Assembly (NCBI RefSeq): GCF_014646235.1
Contig: NZ_BMNB01000029.1
Coordinates: 1-64,000 of the forward strand
Direction: 5' to 3'
Origin: Micromonospora sonchi
GTDB taxonomy: Bacteria; Actinomycetota; Actinomycetes; Mycobacteriales; Micromonosporaceae
Length of the DNA: 64,000 nucleotides
A program made the translations under genes and the position numbers. The notes beneath the pieces are model-generated. The model was not told the DNA's origin. It ran no database searches and saw only the letters and a program-made list of their open reading frames with translations. Positions within the stretch are counted from its first letter, which is position 1, and the number at the start of each line of letters is the position of its first letter. This document shows, piece after piece, positions 24,830 to 34,008 of the stretch.

Positions 24830-25933
24830 TCAGGACGGCGCAGTGGCTCCCGCCGTCAGTGCGGCGTCCCCGTCCACCGGCGGGAGGGGGCGCGGCTGGG
24901 CAGTGCCGGTCGGACCGTGCACGTGGGGCCGACCCCCTTCCCAGGTGACCTCGTCGAGCCAGAGTTGCCGGCCGGGCGAGTTGGTCCCGACAGCGCCCGG
25001 TTGCCAGGCGTGGTACAGCAGCCAGGTGCGTCCGTCGTCCTCGACCATGGTGGCGTGCCCGGGGCCGGCGGCCGCGGAGTCGCTGCGCAGGATGGGATTC
25101 TCCGGCGCCTTCTGGCAGGGGCCGGCGGGCGTGTCGCAGGTCGCGTACCCCTCGGCGTATGCCTTCGAGGCGTAGTCGTTGCCCGAGTAGAAGAGGAAGA
25201 GCCGGCCGTCGTGGCGCCAGAAGAAGGGTGCCTCGACCACCGCCCCCTCCCACGCGCTGGTCTGCTTGAACAGCCGCGTCGGCTCGCCGACCAGGTGCAG
25301 CCCGTCGTCGGTGAGGCGTTGCGACCACAGCCAGGTGTCCGCGCCGATGGCGTTGCCGTCGTTCTTCCAGACCAGCCAGAGGCTGCCGTCGCTGTCCCGG
25401 AACGGGCTGGCGTCGATCGCGCCGCCCTGATCCGGCGAGCAGACCAGGGGAGCGGTGGAGTGGTCCCGATACGGTCCGGCGGGTGCGTCGGCGACCGCCC
25501 GCCCGACGCACTGGGTGCCTGAGGCGCGGTCGGCGGCGCTGTAGAAGAGCAGGTAGCCCGATGCGCTGTCGATGATCTCCGGTGCCCAGGTCCGCCCGGG
25601 GTCGGCCCAGGTCGGCAGGGTGGGCAGCGCGTCGCCGGCCGGCGCCCACGTCACGAGATCCGGCGAGGTCAGCACGGGCACGTTCGACCCGCCGCTGTTG
25701 GTGTGCACCAGGTACCAGGTCGAGCCGACCCGAATGGCCTGCGGATCCGGGCTGTCCGCGGCGTGAACGGGGTTGACGAAGTTCTGCGGGTCGACGGATC
25801 CCACCGCGGGGTCGTACCAGCGGAGCCCGGAGCCGAGCATCGCCGCGATGACGACGACGAGCGTTCCGATCATCGCGACGCGGCGGTATCGGCTGTGACG
25901 AGCCGTAACGTCGACCAAGAGAGCTTTGTCCAA
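24830..25933 (-). CDS. GH43-family glycoside hydrolase, membrane-anchored or secreted
   Basis: The start is taken as TTG 25933 because a basic segment (ARHSRYRRVA) before the hydrophobic helix (MIGTLVVVIAAMLGSGL) makes a plausible signal anchor; ATG 25873 would drop it. The product is then about 367 aa. A five-bladed beta-propeller shows the GH43 triad: Asp in AADSPDPQAI, Asp in GGAIDASPFRD and Glu in AVVEAPFFWR. Family members are beta-xylosidases or arabinofuranosidases/arabinanases. With the GH30 and GH62 genes nearby this suggests arabinoxylan breakdown. It is intact, unlike those two. Confidence 0.82.
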   Translation of the reverse strand: MDKALLVDVTARHSRYRRVAMIGTLVVVIAAMLGSGLRWYDPAVGSVDPQNFVNPVHAADSPDPQAIRVGSTWYLVHTNSGGSNVPVLTSPDLVTWAPAGDALPTLPTWADPGRTWAPEIIDSASGYLLFYSAADRASGTQCVGRAVADAPAGPYRDHSTAPLVCSPDQGGAIDASPFRDSDGSLWLVWKNDGNAIGADTWLWSQRLTDDGLHLVGEPTRLFKQTSAWEGAVVEAPFFWRHDGRLFLFYSGNDYASKAYAEGYATCDTPAGPCQKAPENPILRSDSAAAGPGHATMVEDDGRTWLLYHAWQPGAVGTNSPGRQLWLDEVTWEGGRPHVHGPTGTAQPRPLPPVDGDAALTAGATAPS

Positions 25934-25994
25934 TCCGGTTCCGGAGGGCAGCAGACCCCAGGGACAACCCGGACGGCCGAACAAATGTTTCCCC

Positions 25995-28900
25995 TCAGTT
26001 GTGCTCTCGTGGTCGGGCGAACAAGGGCTCGGTGAGGTCCGGGGCGGCATGTTCGACTTCCGGTCGGCGTCCGGCCTCGATCAGGGCCACCGCCAGTAGG
26101 TGGGCATGCTCGGCTCCCTCGCCACCGACGATCGCCCGCAACGCCGGGACGAGCACGGGACCGTCGATGCGGTGTGGGTGCTTTCGGATCAGGTCCGCGG
26201 CGAGCCCGGCGCCGTACCAGTCGTCCGTGGCCCTCGACGCAACCAGGCAATCAATCGCACTGGCCGTCGCGCGCGGAGTCATGCCCGCTTCGTCGATCAA
26301 CTCATGGACCATCGCGCACACCTCTCTTGGCGGCAGACGGTGTGCGGCGGCGCGCATCGTGGCCAGCACCATCTCCGTGGCGTCCGCCACGGCCGACGTA
26401 GTCCCTCCCTCGAATGAGGCCAGGTCCGCCACGGCGGAGGAAGCGTCGTGGCAGGCCGCGATCAGTTCCGCTGCGGGGACGTGCAGCGAGACCGCCAGCC
26501 ACATCCGGATGAGGCAGTGCGCGGCCGACCTGTGCTTGCTGTCGTCCGCCGCCGTGAACTGGGTCAACGCTGCGGGTATCCGACGGATCAACGGTTCCAG
26601 GGCGTGCAGCAGGGTGTCGTCGCTCATGTGGTTGCTCAGATGCATGGACCTGAGCGCGAGCGGTAACTCGAAGGCGGCCTTGAAGGGCAGGTCGCCGCCC
26701 TCACCGGGTTCCAGCCTGTTGATCCAGTAGACGTCCGTCGGGTCGCAGCCGGCCGTCCAGTCGGGTGCGTGTTCGAGGACGATGTCGCGGCGGCCGTCCT
26801 GCCAGGTGCGGGTGACCTTGAGGAGCTTCATGGTATCCATCCACATGCCGCTGGGAACGGCGGCCTGCCACTGCAGAGCCGAGTTACGCAGCCAGGCCGC
26901 CGGGTCGCCGGCCCGGGTGAACAGGTCCGACGCGCGCAGTCTGCCGCCGCAGGCCAGGGTCAGCAGGAGGAGATTGAACGAGTAGGTGGCCATCCAGTGG
27001 TCGATGCGCTTGTCGACCGGGCGGTAGCGGCTTTCGGCGTACTGCGGGCGGGTCACGGCCTGGGCGGTGCGGCCGGTCAGCCAAGCGCGGATGCGGTCGC
27101 GGTCGGGGCCGTCGAGTAGCCCGGCGATGAACGGCAGGACGGTGGCGCGGGCGGTCAGCGGCGTGAAGCCGAGCAGGCAGCGCAGCAGGTCGTCGTCGTT
27201 CGACGGGCTCAGGCGCAGGGCCAGCGTGCGCGCCGACTCGCGCGCCTCGGTGTCGCGGACGGCCTGCACGATGAGCCGGGACACGAGGTATTCGCCGAAG
27301 GTCGCGTGCAGGAACTCGTACGTCTGCCGGGTCTGGTCCTCCTGAACGGCCTGGGCACGTTGGATGAAGAAGAACCGGCCGATCATCTCCTGGCCGGCGG
27401 TGAGCGGGCTGCGGAACGCCTCGGCGCGGCCCGGGCGTGACGGGCTGATGCCGAGGCTGGCGAGGTCGTCGTCGAGTTCGCGCTCGGTGGCCCACAGTCG
27501 CAGGCGGTGGAACATCGCGAAGGCGACCACCGACAGGCGCAGCAGCTCCTGCTCGACCAGCCCCGATATGGCCGAATCGGGCTGTCCCGCGTGTACCCGG
27601 CGCACCTCACGCTCGGCGAACGAGGCCAGCAACCGCTCGTAGAGCTGACCGGCGTCGAGGCCCGAGGCATCGTCCTGCAGAGCGTGGCCGGTGCTGTCGT
27701 AGAGGGCGAGCATGAGCAGCAGCAACGGTTGTTCGGCGAGATTGCGAAAACGGAGGACCACCTCCGGCACCAGGGGTTTGACGAGCGGATTGGTCTCGTT
27801 CCAGATGGTCAGCCAGCGAGCGATCCGGGTGTCGTCGAACGGCTCGAGGCGTACGGCGAGAGCGCCGGCCGGCAGGCGGGCGCGGTCCGCGACGGCGATC
27901 CGGCTGGTGACCATCACCGCGACCGGGCGACCCAGTGCTGCCTCCCGCTGCTGGAACCTGGCGACCCGATGCAGGTAGTCGGACTGATGAAGGCCGGTGG
28001 CCTGTAGGAGTTCGTCGAAGCCGTCGAGCAGGATGACCGACAGGGCGCCGTCGGCGTCGCGGCAGAGTTCAACCCAGGACACCGTCTCGCCGATCGCGAG
28101 GCGCAGGGCCCGTTCGATCTGGTCCTGGATCTCCGCCTCGGCGGGCACCTCGCGTAGCGGGACCCGGCAGACGAAGAAGTCGCCGGCCGGCAGGCGGGCG
28201 GCGAGGATCCGGGTCAGCGAGGACTTCCCGGCGCCCGGCTGGCCGAGCAGCAGCATCGGAGCCTCGGTGGCCTGGGTCGTGGTCAGGTGGGCGGCGAGGA
28301 AGCCGGCGAAGTCGTCGCGAACCTCGGCGCCGGCCCACCACTGGTCGTCGGCGGGACGGGCGCCCGGATCGGCCGCCCGGACCCGAAAGCGCGGATCGAG
28401 GTAGACGTTTCCGAGCGCCGGCAGGTGCAGTTTCCCCGGGTCGCCGTCGAGGACGGGACGGTCGAGCTCGGCGCGATAGGCGTGGGCCAGCGCGGCCCGG
28501 TGCCGGCCCGGGTCGCGGCCCGAGCCGGCCCGCAGCAGCAGCGCCTCGAGACGTTCCAGGCCGCGGGTGGTGGCGCGCGCCTCGAGGCGATCAGCCCAGA
28601 GCGCGAACTCGGGGATCTCCTCGGCGAGGCGGCGATGGATCTCGTCGTAGCGGGTGACGGCCGCATCGGGCAGCCGTCGGTCGAGCAGGTCGGCCAGGGT
28701 GCGGCGGGCACGCTCGTCGGCCCGGTCCCAGACGGCCAGCCCGGTGAGATGGCGGCCCATTCGTGCCGCCTGATCGGCGAACCAGCCCTTCAGCGCGGTC
28801 AGGAGGCTCGCGTACGGGAGGTCGGGCGCTGGCAGCGGGACGGGCGCACGCAGGAAGTGCTCGACCAGCGTGCCCTCGCCTCGGCCGGCGGCGAATTCGA

Positions 28901-29246
28901 TCTGGTCGTCCCGGGTGAAGTCGGGCCTGCGTATGCCCGCCGTGGTCAGACACTCGTCGAGCTCTTCGAAGAACGCGGTGATCACCAGGACGGCGTGCGC
29001 GGCCTGGAGCCGCTCGCTGCGGTCGTGGCGCCCCAGCCCGCGTACGGCATCACTGATCTTGGCAGTGACCAGGTTGCCGAGCCGAATCACCTCGGCCTTG
29101 GCGTCGAAGAGGCTGATCGCGAGATCGCTGCCGCCCGCGGTCGCCACGGTGAGCGCGCCGCCGAGCAGATTGTCGACGGCCTTCGCGAGCGGCCCGCGGC
29201 CACCCAGGATCCTGACGGCGTCGGCATAGGACAGACAATGCGGCAT
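25995..29246 (-). CDS. Large NACHT-domain NTPase (STAND family)
   Basis: The product is 1083 aa. An N-terminal helical domain (about residues 1-300, beginning MPHCLSYADAVRILGG) resembles the NNH-type domains of actinobacterial NACHT proteins, probably NNH7. The NACHT core has Walker A (LLGQPGAGKSSLT, near 337), Walker B with extra acidic residues (SVILLDGFDELLQ, near 405) and a sensor-like Arg (MVTSRIAV). The C-terminal 450 residues are helical and may sense ligand. Bacterial NACHT proteins include anti-phage defence proteins. No partner effector gene is fused or adjacent, and the next gene, a MarR regulator, starts 29 bases away on the same strand. Confidence 0.88.
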   Translation of the reverse strand: MPHCLSYADAVRILGGRGPLAKAVDNLLGGALTVATAGGSDLAISLFDAKAEVIRLGNLVTAKISDAVRGLGRHDRSERLQAAHAVLVITAFFEELDECLTTAGIRRPDFTRDDQIEFAAGRGEGTLVEHFLRAPVPLPAPDLPYASLLTALKGWFADQAARMGRHLTGLAVWDRADERARRTLADLLDRRLPDAAVTRYDEIHRRLAEEIPEFALWADRLEARATTRGLERLEALLLRAGSGRDPGRHRAALAHAYRAELDRPVLDGDPGKLHLPALGNVYLDPRFRVRAADPGARPADDQWWAGAEVRDDFAGFLAAHLTTTQATEAPMLLLGQPGAGKSSLTRILAARLPAGDFFVCRVPLREVPAEAEIQDQIERALRLAIGETVSWVELCRDADGALSVILLDGFDELLQATGLHQSDYLHRVARFQQREAALGRPVAVMVTSRIAVADRARLPAGALAVRLEPFDDTRIARWLTIWNETNPLVKPLVPEVVLRFRNLAEQPLLLLMLALYDSTGHALQDDASGLDAGQLYERLLASFAEREVRRVHAGQPDSAISGLVEQELLRLSVVAFAMFHRLRLWATERELDDDLASLGISPSRPGRAEAFRSPLTAGQEMIGRFFFIQRAQAVQEDQTRQTYEFLHATFGEYLVSRLIVQAVRDTEARESARTLALRLSPSNDDDLLRCLLGFTPLTARATVLPFIAGLLDGPDRDRIRAWLTGRTAQAVTRPQYAESRYRPVDKRIDHWMATYSFNLLLLTLACGGRLRASDLFTRAGDPAAWLRNSALQWQAAVPSGMWMDTMKLLKVTRTWQDGRRDIVLEHAPDWTAGCDPTDVYWINRLEPGEGGDLPFKAAFELPLALRSMHLSNHMSDDTLLHALEPLIRRIPAALTQFTAADDSKHRSAAHCLIRMWLAVSLHVPAAELIAACHDASSAVADLASFEGGTTSAVADATEMVLATMRAAAHRLPPREVCAMVHELIDEAGMTPRATASAIDCLVASRATDDWYGAGLAADLIRKHPHRIDGPVLVPALRAIVGGEGAEHAHLLAVALIEAGRRPEVEHAAPDLTEPLFARPREHN

Positions 29247-29274
29247 CGCTACATGATGGCGCAGCCGCGGCCGT

Positions 29275-29739
29275 TCACGGCCGGGCGGAAGTCAACCGGG
29301 TCGCCTGCTCTTCCTGGACGTGACGAGCAACGCGCAGAAAGTCGAGGATGATGGCGAGCTGCTCAGTGGTGTATCCGGCCAGAGCCTTGGCGCCGGCGAC
29401 ACCAACCGGAGCGTAGACGTCCTGCTCGACTTCGCGCGCCGTGTCGGTTGCGGCGACGAGGATGCGCCTCCGGTTGTGAGGATCTTGAATTCGGCCAGCC
29501 AAGCGGGCTCGCTCCAGCCGGTCTATGACCGTGGTGGTGGCGGCAGGGCTGAGCTTCAGCGCAGCGCTCAGTTGGCCCGCCGACAGGGGAGTGCTGCCCG
29601 CCAGCAGGAGATCCAGCGCCCGTAGGTCCGTGCGGTTGAGCTTGAGCGCTGTGGCAGCGGCCTCGTCGAACGCGTCGAAGCTCTGCTGCAACAGGCGCAG
29701 GCTGGTCGCCACCTCGCGCACCAACTCATCTTTCGACAC
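29275..29739 (-). CDS. MarR-family regulator
   Basis: The product is 154 aa from GTG 29739, with a full AGGAGG site just upstream. The winged helix lies at about residues 30-100 (LSAGQLSAALKLSPAATTTV, RLERARLAGRIQDPHNRR). It should be a dimeric ligand-responsive regulator. It is divergent from a SnoaL-like gene with a short palindrome between them, so that gene is the likely target. The NACHT gene lies directly downstream on the same strand and could be co-transcribed. Confidence 0.9.
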   Translation of the reverse strand: MSKDELVREVATSLRLLQQSFDAFDEAAATALKLNRTDLRALDLLLAGSTPLSAGQLSAALKLSPAATTTVIDRLERARLAGRIQDPHNRRRILVAATDTAREVEQDVYAPVGVAGAKALAGYTTEQLAIILDFLRVARHVQEEQATRLTSARP

Positions 29740-29754
29740 TCGAAACCTCCTGTT

Positions 29755-29772
29755 ATCGTAAAGTCCGACGAT
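29755..29772. promoter_or_regulatory. Candidate MarR operator
   Basis: ATCGT-8 bases-ACGAT is a perfect 5-bp inverted repeat in the 59-bp gap between the divergent MarR and SnoaL-like genes. It is AT-rich relative to its surroundings. Confidence 0.45.
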
Positions 29773-29798
29773 CTAAGTCTACGGGCGAGGGAGTACCG

Positions 29799-30290
29799 AT
29801 GACCACCGACGACCACGCGATCGCGGCGCTGTTCGACCGGCTGATGCAGGCATGGACCGACAACGACGCAGCCGCGTACGCCGCCTGCTTCACCGAGGAC
29901 TCTGACTACGTCTCCTACGACGGCACCCGGGCAATCGGCAAGTTGCCCATGCAGCACGCCCACGACCAGCTCTTCCGCGGTGTACTCGCCGGATCCGCAC
30001 TGGTCGGCGGTATCGAGTCGATTCGCTACGTCCACCACGACGTCGCCGTCATTCACGGCACCGCATCGGTCCTGATGCCCTGGCGTTCTACGCTGCCCAA
30101 GCGACGGCTGTCACGGCAGACTCTTGTCGCGGTGCGCGCCGAGGACGGATGGCGGTTCACCGCGCTGCACAACGGCCGAGTACGACCTGTCGGCATCCCG
30201 GACCCCGATTCCCTGCCCTCCCGCATGGCCCAGGCCATGGGCCGCCTCGCCAACAGACTCGGTATCGGCCGGCGCGCCGCGATGAGCTGA
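29799..30290 (+). CDS. SgcJ/EcaC-type SnoaL-like (DUF4440) protein
   Basis: The product is 163 aa. The cone-shaped NTF2/SnoaL fold is indicated by AIAALFDRLMQAWTDNDAAA, YAACFTEDSDYVSYDGTRAI and the closing strand EDGWRFTALHNGRVRP. GAGGGAG precedes ATG 29799. Family members are called SgcJ/EcaC oxidoreductases from enediyne clusters, but most have unknown activity. Its divergent position from a MarR gene suggests inducible expression. Confidence 0.85.
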   Translation: MTTDDHAIAALFDRLMQAWTDNDAAAYAACFTEDSDYVSYDGTRAIGKLPMQHAHDQLFRGVLAGSALVGGIESIRYVHHDVAVIHGTASVLMPWRSTLPKRRLSRQTLVAVRAEDGWRFTALHNGRVRPVGIPDPDSLPSRMAQAMGRLANRLGIGRRAAMS

Positions 30291-30317
30291 GATCAGCAGG
30301 CAGCTGAAGGTGACGCT

Positions 30318-30962
30318 TCAGGACCTCAGGTAGGTGACGACGGCGAGGACGCGCCGGTTGGTATCACGATCGGTGACCAGGCCCAGCTTGGCGAAGATCG
30401 ACGCGACGTACTTCTCCACCGAGCTCTCGGAGAGGTGCAGCGTAGCGGCGATCGACTCGTTCGACCGGCCTTCGGCCATCCCGGCGAGCACGTCGCGTTC
30501 ACGGTCCGTCAGGGCCGCGAGGCGATCGGCCCGGCGGCTTCGGCCGAGTAGTTGCCGGACCACCTCGGGGTCAAGGACGGTGCCGCCGGCGGCGACTCGC
30601 TCGACCGCGTCGAGGAAGTCGCCGATGTCGGCCACCCGGTCCTTCAGCAGGTAGCCGAGCCTGCCGTGCGAGTCGGCGAGCAGCCCGTCGGTGTATCGCT
30701 CGGCCACGTACTGGGACAGCAGCAGGATCCCGACATCCGGTTTCGACGCCCGGATGGTCAGCGCGGCCTGCATGCCTTCATCGGTGAACGTGGGCGGCAT
30801 CCGAATGTCGACGACGGCGAGGTCGGGGTCATACAGGTCGACCGCGTCGAGTAGTGCGTCGGCGGTGGCGACGGCGGCCACGACGGTGTGGCCGGTGTCG
30901 GTGAGCAGCCGCCGTAGTCCGTCCCGGAGCAGTGCGGCGTCCTCCGCGATCACGATGCGCAC
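30318..30962 (-). CDS. NarL-type response regulator
   Basis: The product is 214 aa. The receiver domain has acidic residues (IVIAEDAALL), phosphoacceptor Asp (LAVVDIRMPPTF), and the conserved Lys (GYLLKDRVAD). A LuxR-type helix-turn-helix follows (LTDRERDVLAGMAEGRSNES). GTG 30962 lies 13 bases inside the end of the kinase gene, so the two are coupled. The C-terminus (RRVLAVVTYLRS) is the usual end of this subgroup. Confidence 0.93.
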   Translation of the reverse strand: MRIVIAEDAALLRDGLRRLLTDTGHTVVAAVATADALLDAVDLYDPDLAVVDIRMPPTFTDEGMQAALTIRASKPDVGILLLSQYVAERYTDGLLADSHGRLGYLLKDRVADIGDFLDAVERVAAGGTVLDPEVVRQLLGRSRRADRLAALTDRERDVLAGMAEGRSNESIAATLHLSESSVEKYVASIFAKLGLVTDRDTNRRVLAVVTYLRS

Positions 30963-32263
30963 GGCAGCTCCACGGTGATGGTCGTCGGCCCACCGGCCGG
31001 GCTGTCGAGTTCGAGCCGGCCGCCGAGGCTTTCCACCCGGTCGACCAGGCCGGCGAGCCCACCGTTCTCGGTGATGGCTGCGCCACCGACACCCTCGTCG
31101 CGAACCTGAAGCCGCAAGGCTGCCGCCTCGCGGACGACGACGACGTGGATCCGCTCGGTACGGCTGTGCTTTGCCGCGTTGGCGAGCAGCTCGCCGACGC
31201 AGAAATAGATCGTCGACTCGACCACGAGGGACGGGCGTCGCGGGACGTCGAGGTCGAGGACAACCGGGATCGGGCAACGTGCGGCGAGCAGCGGCAGCGC
31301 GCCGTCGAGCCCCAGATCGGTCAGCACCGCAGGGTAGATGCCGCGGGCGAGATCTCGCAGCTCCGCGAGCGCCTGCTTGGCCTGTTCGTGGGCGGCGGTG
31401 ACGTGACGCGCCACCGCCCGTGGGTCACCGCCGCCGTCGAGCTCCCGCCGAGCCCGCCCCAGCTCCATGGCCACGGACACCATCTGCACCTGCGCGCCGT
31501 CGTGGAGATCACGCTCGATGCGCCGCAGATGCGCCCCGGCCTGTTCCACCGCCTGGTCGCGGCGGCGCTCCAGCACCCGAGCCAGGTCAGGGCCGGCGGC
31601 CGGCCGCAGCATCCATCGCAACCGTAGCCGGTCGAGTGCGGCCAGACCCCGAACGATCCAGGCCGCGGCAACCAGGCCCGCGATCCCCATCAGGCCGACG
31701 AGCAACGGGTATGGCCAGACGTCCGGATGCCACCGGACTCCGGCGAACTCGAGCCCGTCCCAGCCGGGCGGGGTGTACCGGAACCACACCGGGTAGGTGG
31801 TTGCTGCGGCGGGCAGCGCCCAGACGAGGACGGTGGCGTACGCCATCGCGATCGCCAGCGGCCCGCCGGGTAGCAGGAACGCCAGGATGCGCCAACCGAT
31901 GGCGTCGGTGAGCCCGTCGCGTACCCAGCCGACGATGCCGGGCGACCGTCGCCGCACGGCAGCCGGCAACGGCAGATCAAGGCGCAGCAGCACCCGCGCT
32001 CGCCAACGCTCGAGCCATGCCGCGAGCCTTGCGCCGCGTACGAACATCGCGAGCAGGGCGAGACCCACGATTGTGAGACCGGCAACCGCCGCGTAGCCGG
32101 TCAGGCCAACGTAAGCGATCATCGACGCGCCGACCGGAGCGCCCAGCAGAAGATGGGCGCTGTACCGCCAGGTGTCGAACCGGACGGGCGCCAGTAGTGC
32201 CCCGACCAGGCGTGTGCTGGTGGAGCGTGCGCTGGCCGGCGGAGTGTTCAGCGAGGGTGTCAT
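30950..32263 (-). CDS. Membrane histidine kinase (HisKA_3 type)
   Basis: The product is 437 aa. The N-terminal 225 residues have about four hydrophobic helices and a sensor region with WFRYTPPGWDGLEF outside the membrane. The phosphoacceptor His lies in RRIERDLHDGAQVQMV (near residue 253). The ATPase has an N box (VGELLANAAKHS) and G box (ENGGLAGLVDRVESLGG). It belongs to the group with ERDLHDGAQQ-type motifs. It is the middle gene of a CPBP protease-kinase-regulator operon. Confidence 0.92.
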   Translation of the reverse strand: MTPSLNTPPASARSTSTRLVGALLAPVRFDTWRYSAHLLLGAPVGASMIAYVGLTGYAAVAGLTIVGLALLAMFVRGARLAAWLERWRARVLLRLDLPLPAAVRRRSPGIVGWVRDGLTDAIGWRILAFLLPGGPLAIAMAYATVLVWALPAAATTYPVWFRYTPPGWDGLEFAGVRWHPDVWPYPLLVGLMGIAGLVAAAWIVRGLAALDRLRLRWMLRPAAGPDLARVLERRRDQAVEQAGAHLRRIERDLHDGAQVQMVSVAMELGRARRELDGGGDPRAVARHVTAAHEQAKQALAELRDLARGIYPAVLTDLGLDGALPLLAARCPIPVVLDLDVPRRPSLVVESTIYFCVGELLANAAKHSRTERIHVVVVREAAALRLQVRDEGVGGAAITENGGLAGLVDRVESLGGRLELDSPAGGPTTITVELPCAS

Positions 32264-32272
32264 CAGCGCTCC

Positions 32273-33178
32273 TCAGTCAACCAGGTGGGGGCTCGCTCGG
32301 CGCTCACCACTCGAGGCTCGCCAGCGGGCGAGCACCAGCACACCGACGGCCACCACGGCCAGGGCAAGGAAGTTCACCAGGCCGGCGTCGACATTGCCGG
32401 TGCCGCCGACGGCCCAACCCGGTCCGGTCAACCGCAGATGAAGCAACGCGTCGCCGTGGTCCGACTCAGTCGCCGTGCCGACGCCCAACAGGTAGTCCTG
32501 CGCCCAGTTCCAGCCGCCATGGATTCCGATGGCTGCCCAGAGCGTGCCGGTGGAGACCCGCACGGCGGTGAGCAGACATGCAAACAGCATGAACTCGGCC
32601 ATCCCGGCGACGAAGTACCCGATCGAGGTGACACCGCCGAACAGGTGCAGCAGCGCGAAGACGGCAGCAGCGACCAGCGCCGCGATGGGCACAGGCATCC
32701 GCTCGGCCAGGTTGGCGAACACGTATCCCCGGAACGCGACCTCCTCGACCGCCGCCCGCACCATCACGAGCAGAGCTCCGACGACGACGGTGAGCGTGGC
32801 GGGAAGCGCCCCCCGGGCGGTGACCGACCACCCGGTGACCTGCGCCCAGCCGGCGGCCATCTCGATGCCGAACCAGGCGGCGATCGCCGCGACCCCGACG
32901 ACGAATCCGGCGGCAAGGCCGATCAGCTCCCGCCGTCCGGGCCGCGACATCCCGATGTCGCCCCACGGCCGCCGGTCGAGATACCGACGGAAGACATACG
33001 TGACGAGCATCGCGGTGGCGAACGCGGCAACCGTCGCCAGGACCACAATCGACGCCGTGGCACCGGAGCCGACGATCCCGTAGGTGACCACCGCCGCAGC
33101 GGCGAGCACCGTCACCACGTAGACAGCGAGCCGGAGAGGAAGACGCAGCCGGTGCTCCGAATCGGTCAACAATCGCAT
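32273..33178 (-). CDS. CPBP-family intramembrane protease
   Basis: The product is 301 aa with about eight hydrophobic segments. It carries the Abi/CPBP motifs: EEVAFRGYVFANL (EExxxR), FALLHLFGG and the third motif IHGGWNWAQD, whose Glu, His and Asn ligate metal in Rce1-like enzymes. ATG 33178 is chosen because the frame further upstream runs into a gap without a binding site. Ten bases separate its stop from the kinase gene, so they form an operon. It could process a membrane signal for the kinase, or be a target of the system; both are inference. Confidence 0.88.
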   Translation of the reverse strand: MRLLTDSEHRLRLPLRLAVYVVTVLAAAAVVTYGIVGSGATASIVVLATVAAFATAMLVTYVFRRYLDRRPWGDIGMSRPGRRELIGLAAGFVVGVAAIAAWFGIEMAAGWAQVTGWSVTARGALPATLTVVVGALLVMVRAAVEEVAFRGYVFANLAERMPVPIAALVAAAVFALLHLFGGVTSIGYFVAGMAEFMLFACLLTAVRVSTGTLWAAIGIHGGWNWAQDYLLGVGTATESDHGDALLHLRLTGPGWAVGGTGNVDAGLVNFLALAVVAVGVLVLARWRASSGERRASPHLVD

Positions 33179-33291
33179 GCGTACGACGCTAAGAAGCGGG
33201 GCCGACGAACAGTACCCGGCTGCCCACCAGAACCCGTTGTGGCCAACCTCAAGGCGGAGACTCCGGCCCAGGCTGCCGGCCACCCGGACGA

Positions 33292-34008
33292 TCAGAGATT
33301 CAGACTCCGTACCTGCTCGAAGTGGAACTCGCGGATGAAGCAGTCTCGCGGTTGACCAACCGCGAACACCACGCAGTCGATGACCGACTGCGCGGTGAGG
33401 TCGCTTTCCGCCCGCCGCGGCCCGTCCTGGACGAAGTCCGGTGGAAACAAGGAGATCACCCGGATTCCCTCTGGCCGCAGCCGGTACGACAGGATCTCGG
33501 CGAGCCCCGCGTGGGCATGCTTGGCCGCGTAGAACGCGGGATGGGCGTCGGATCGGCGGTGCCCCACCTCGCCGCAAGTGGAGATCATGTTGACGACGTC
33601 GGGCCGCGACGAAGCACGCAGCAGCGGTAATAGATGCTTGGTCAGCAGTACGGTGCCGGTCCCACCTGCGGCCAGCACACTTTCGATCGTGTCGTCCGAG
33701 GCATCCGCCAGGTCGTCACCTTCGATGTACGCGGCACCGTTGTTGATCAGCACGTCGAGGTGACTCGTCCGGTCGGCCACGGCCGCGGCGAACCCACGCA
33801 CCGAATCCGGTGCGGCGAGGTCGCAGCGAAACGCAACAGCGCGACCCGGTCCCCGCTGGCTGATCGCATCCGCGACCCGTCCGGCCGCCACCGGATCGCG
33901 GGCCGAGAGGAAGACGCGTGCGCCGCGTTCGGCGAACGCCTCGGCCAGGAGTCGACCCGTGCCACGTGCCGCGCCGGTGATGGCGACGCGCAACCCGTCA
34001 AGATCCAT
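33292..34008 (-). CDS. Short-chain dehydrogenase/reductase
   Basis: The product is 238 aa. The Rossmann cofactor motif is ITGAARGTGRLLAEAF (TGxxxGxG), the NAG-like motif is LINNGAAYIE, and the active site has Ser in MISTCGEVGH with Tyr-Lys in HPAFYAAKHAHAG (YxxxK). It is NAD(P)-dependent with unknown substrate. ATG 34008 is used; no strong binding site is seen and the frame extends further upstream. It lies next to the CPBP operon but is separated by 113 bases. Confidence 0.87.
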   Translation of the reverse strand: MDLDGLRVAITGAARGTGRLLAEAFAERGARVFLSARDPVAAGRVADAISQRGPGRAVAFRCDLAAPDSVRGFAAAVADRTSHLDVLINNGAAYIEGDDLADASDDTIESVLAAGGTGTVLLTKHLLPLLRASSRPDVVNMISTCGEVGHRRSDAHPAFYAAKHAHAGLAEILSYRLRPEGIRVISLFPPDFVQDGPRRAESDLTAQSVIDCVVFAVGQPRDCFIREFHFEQVRSLNL

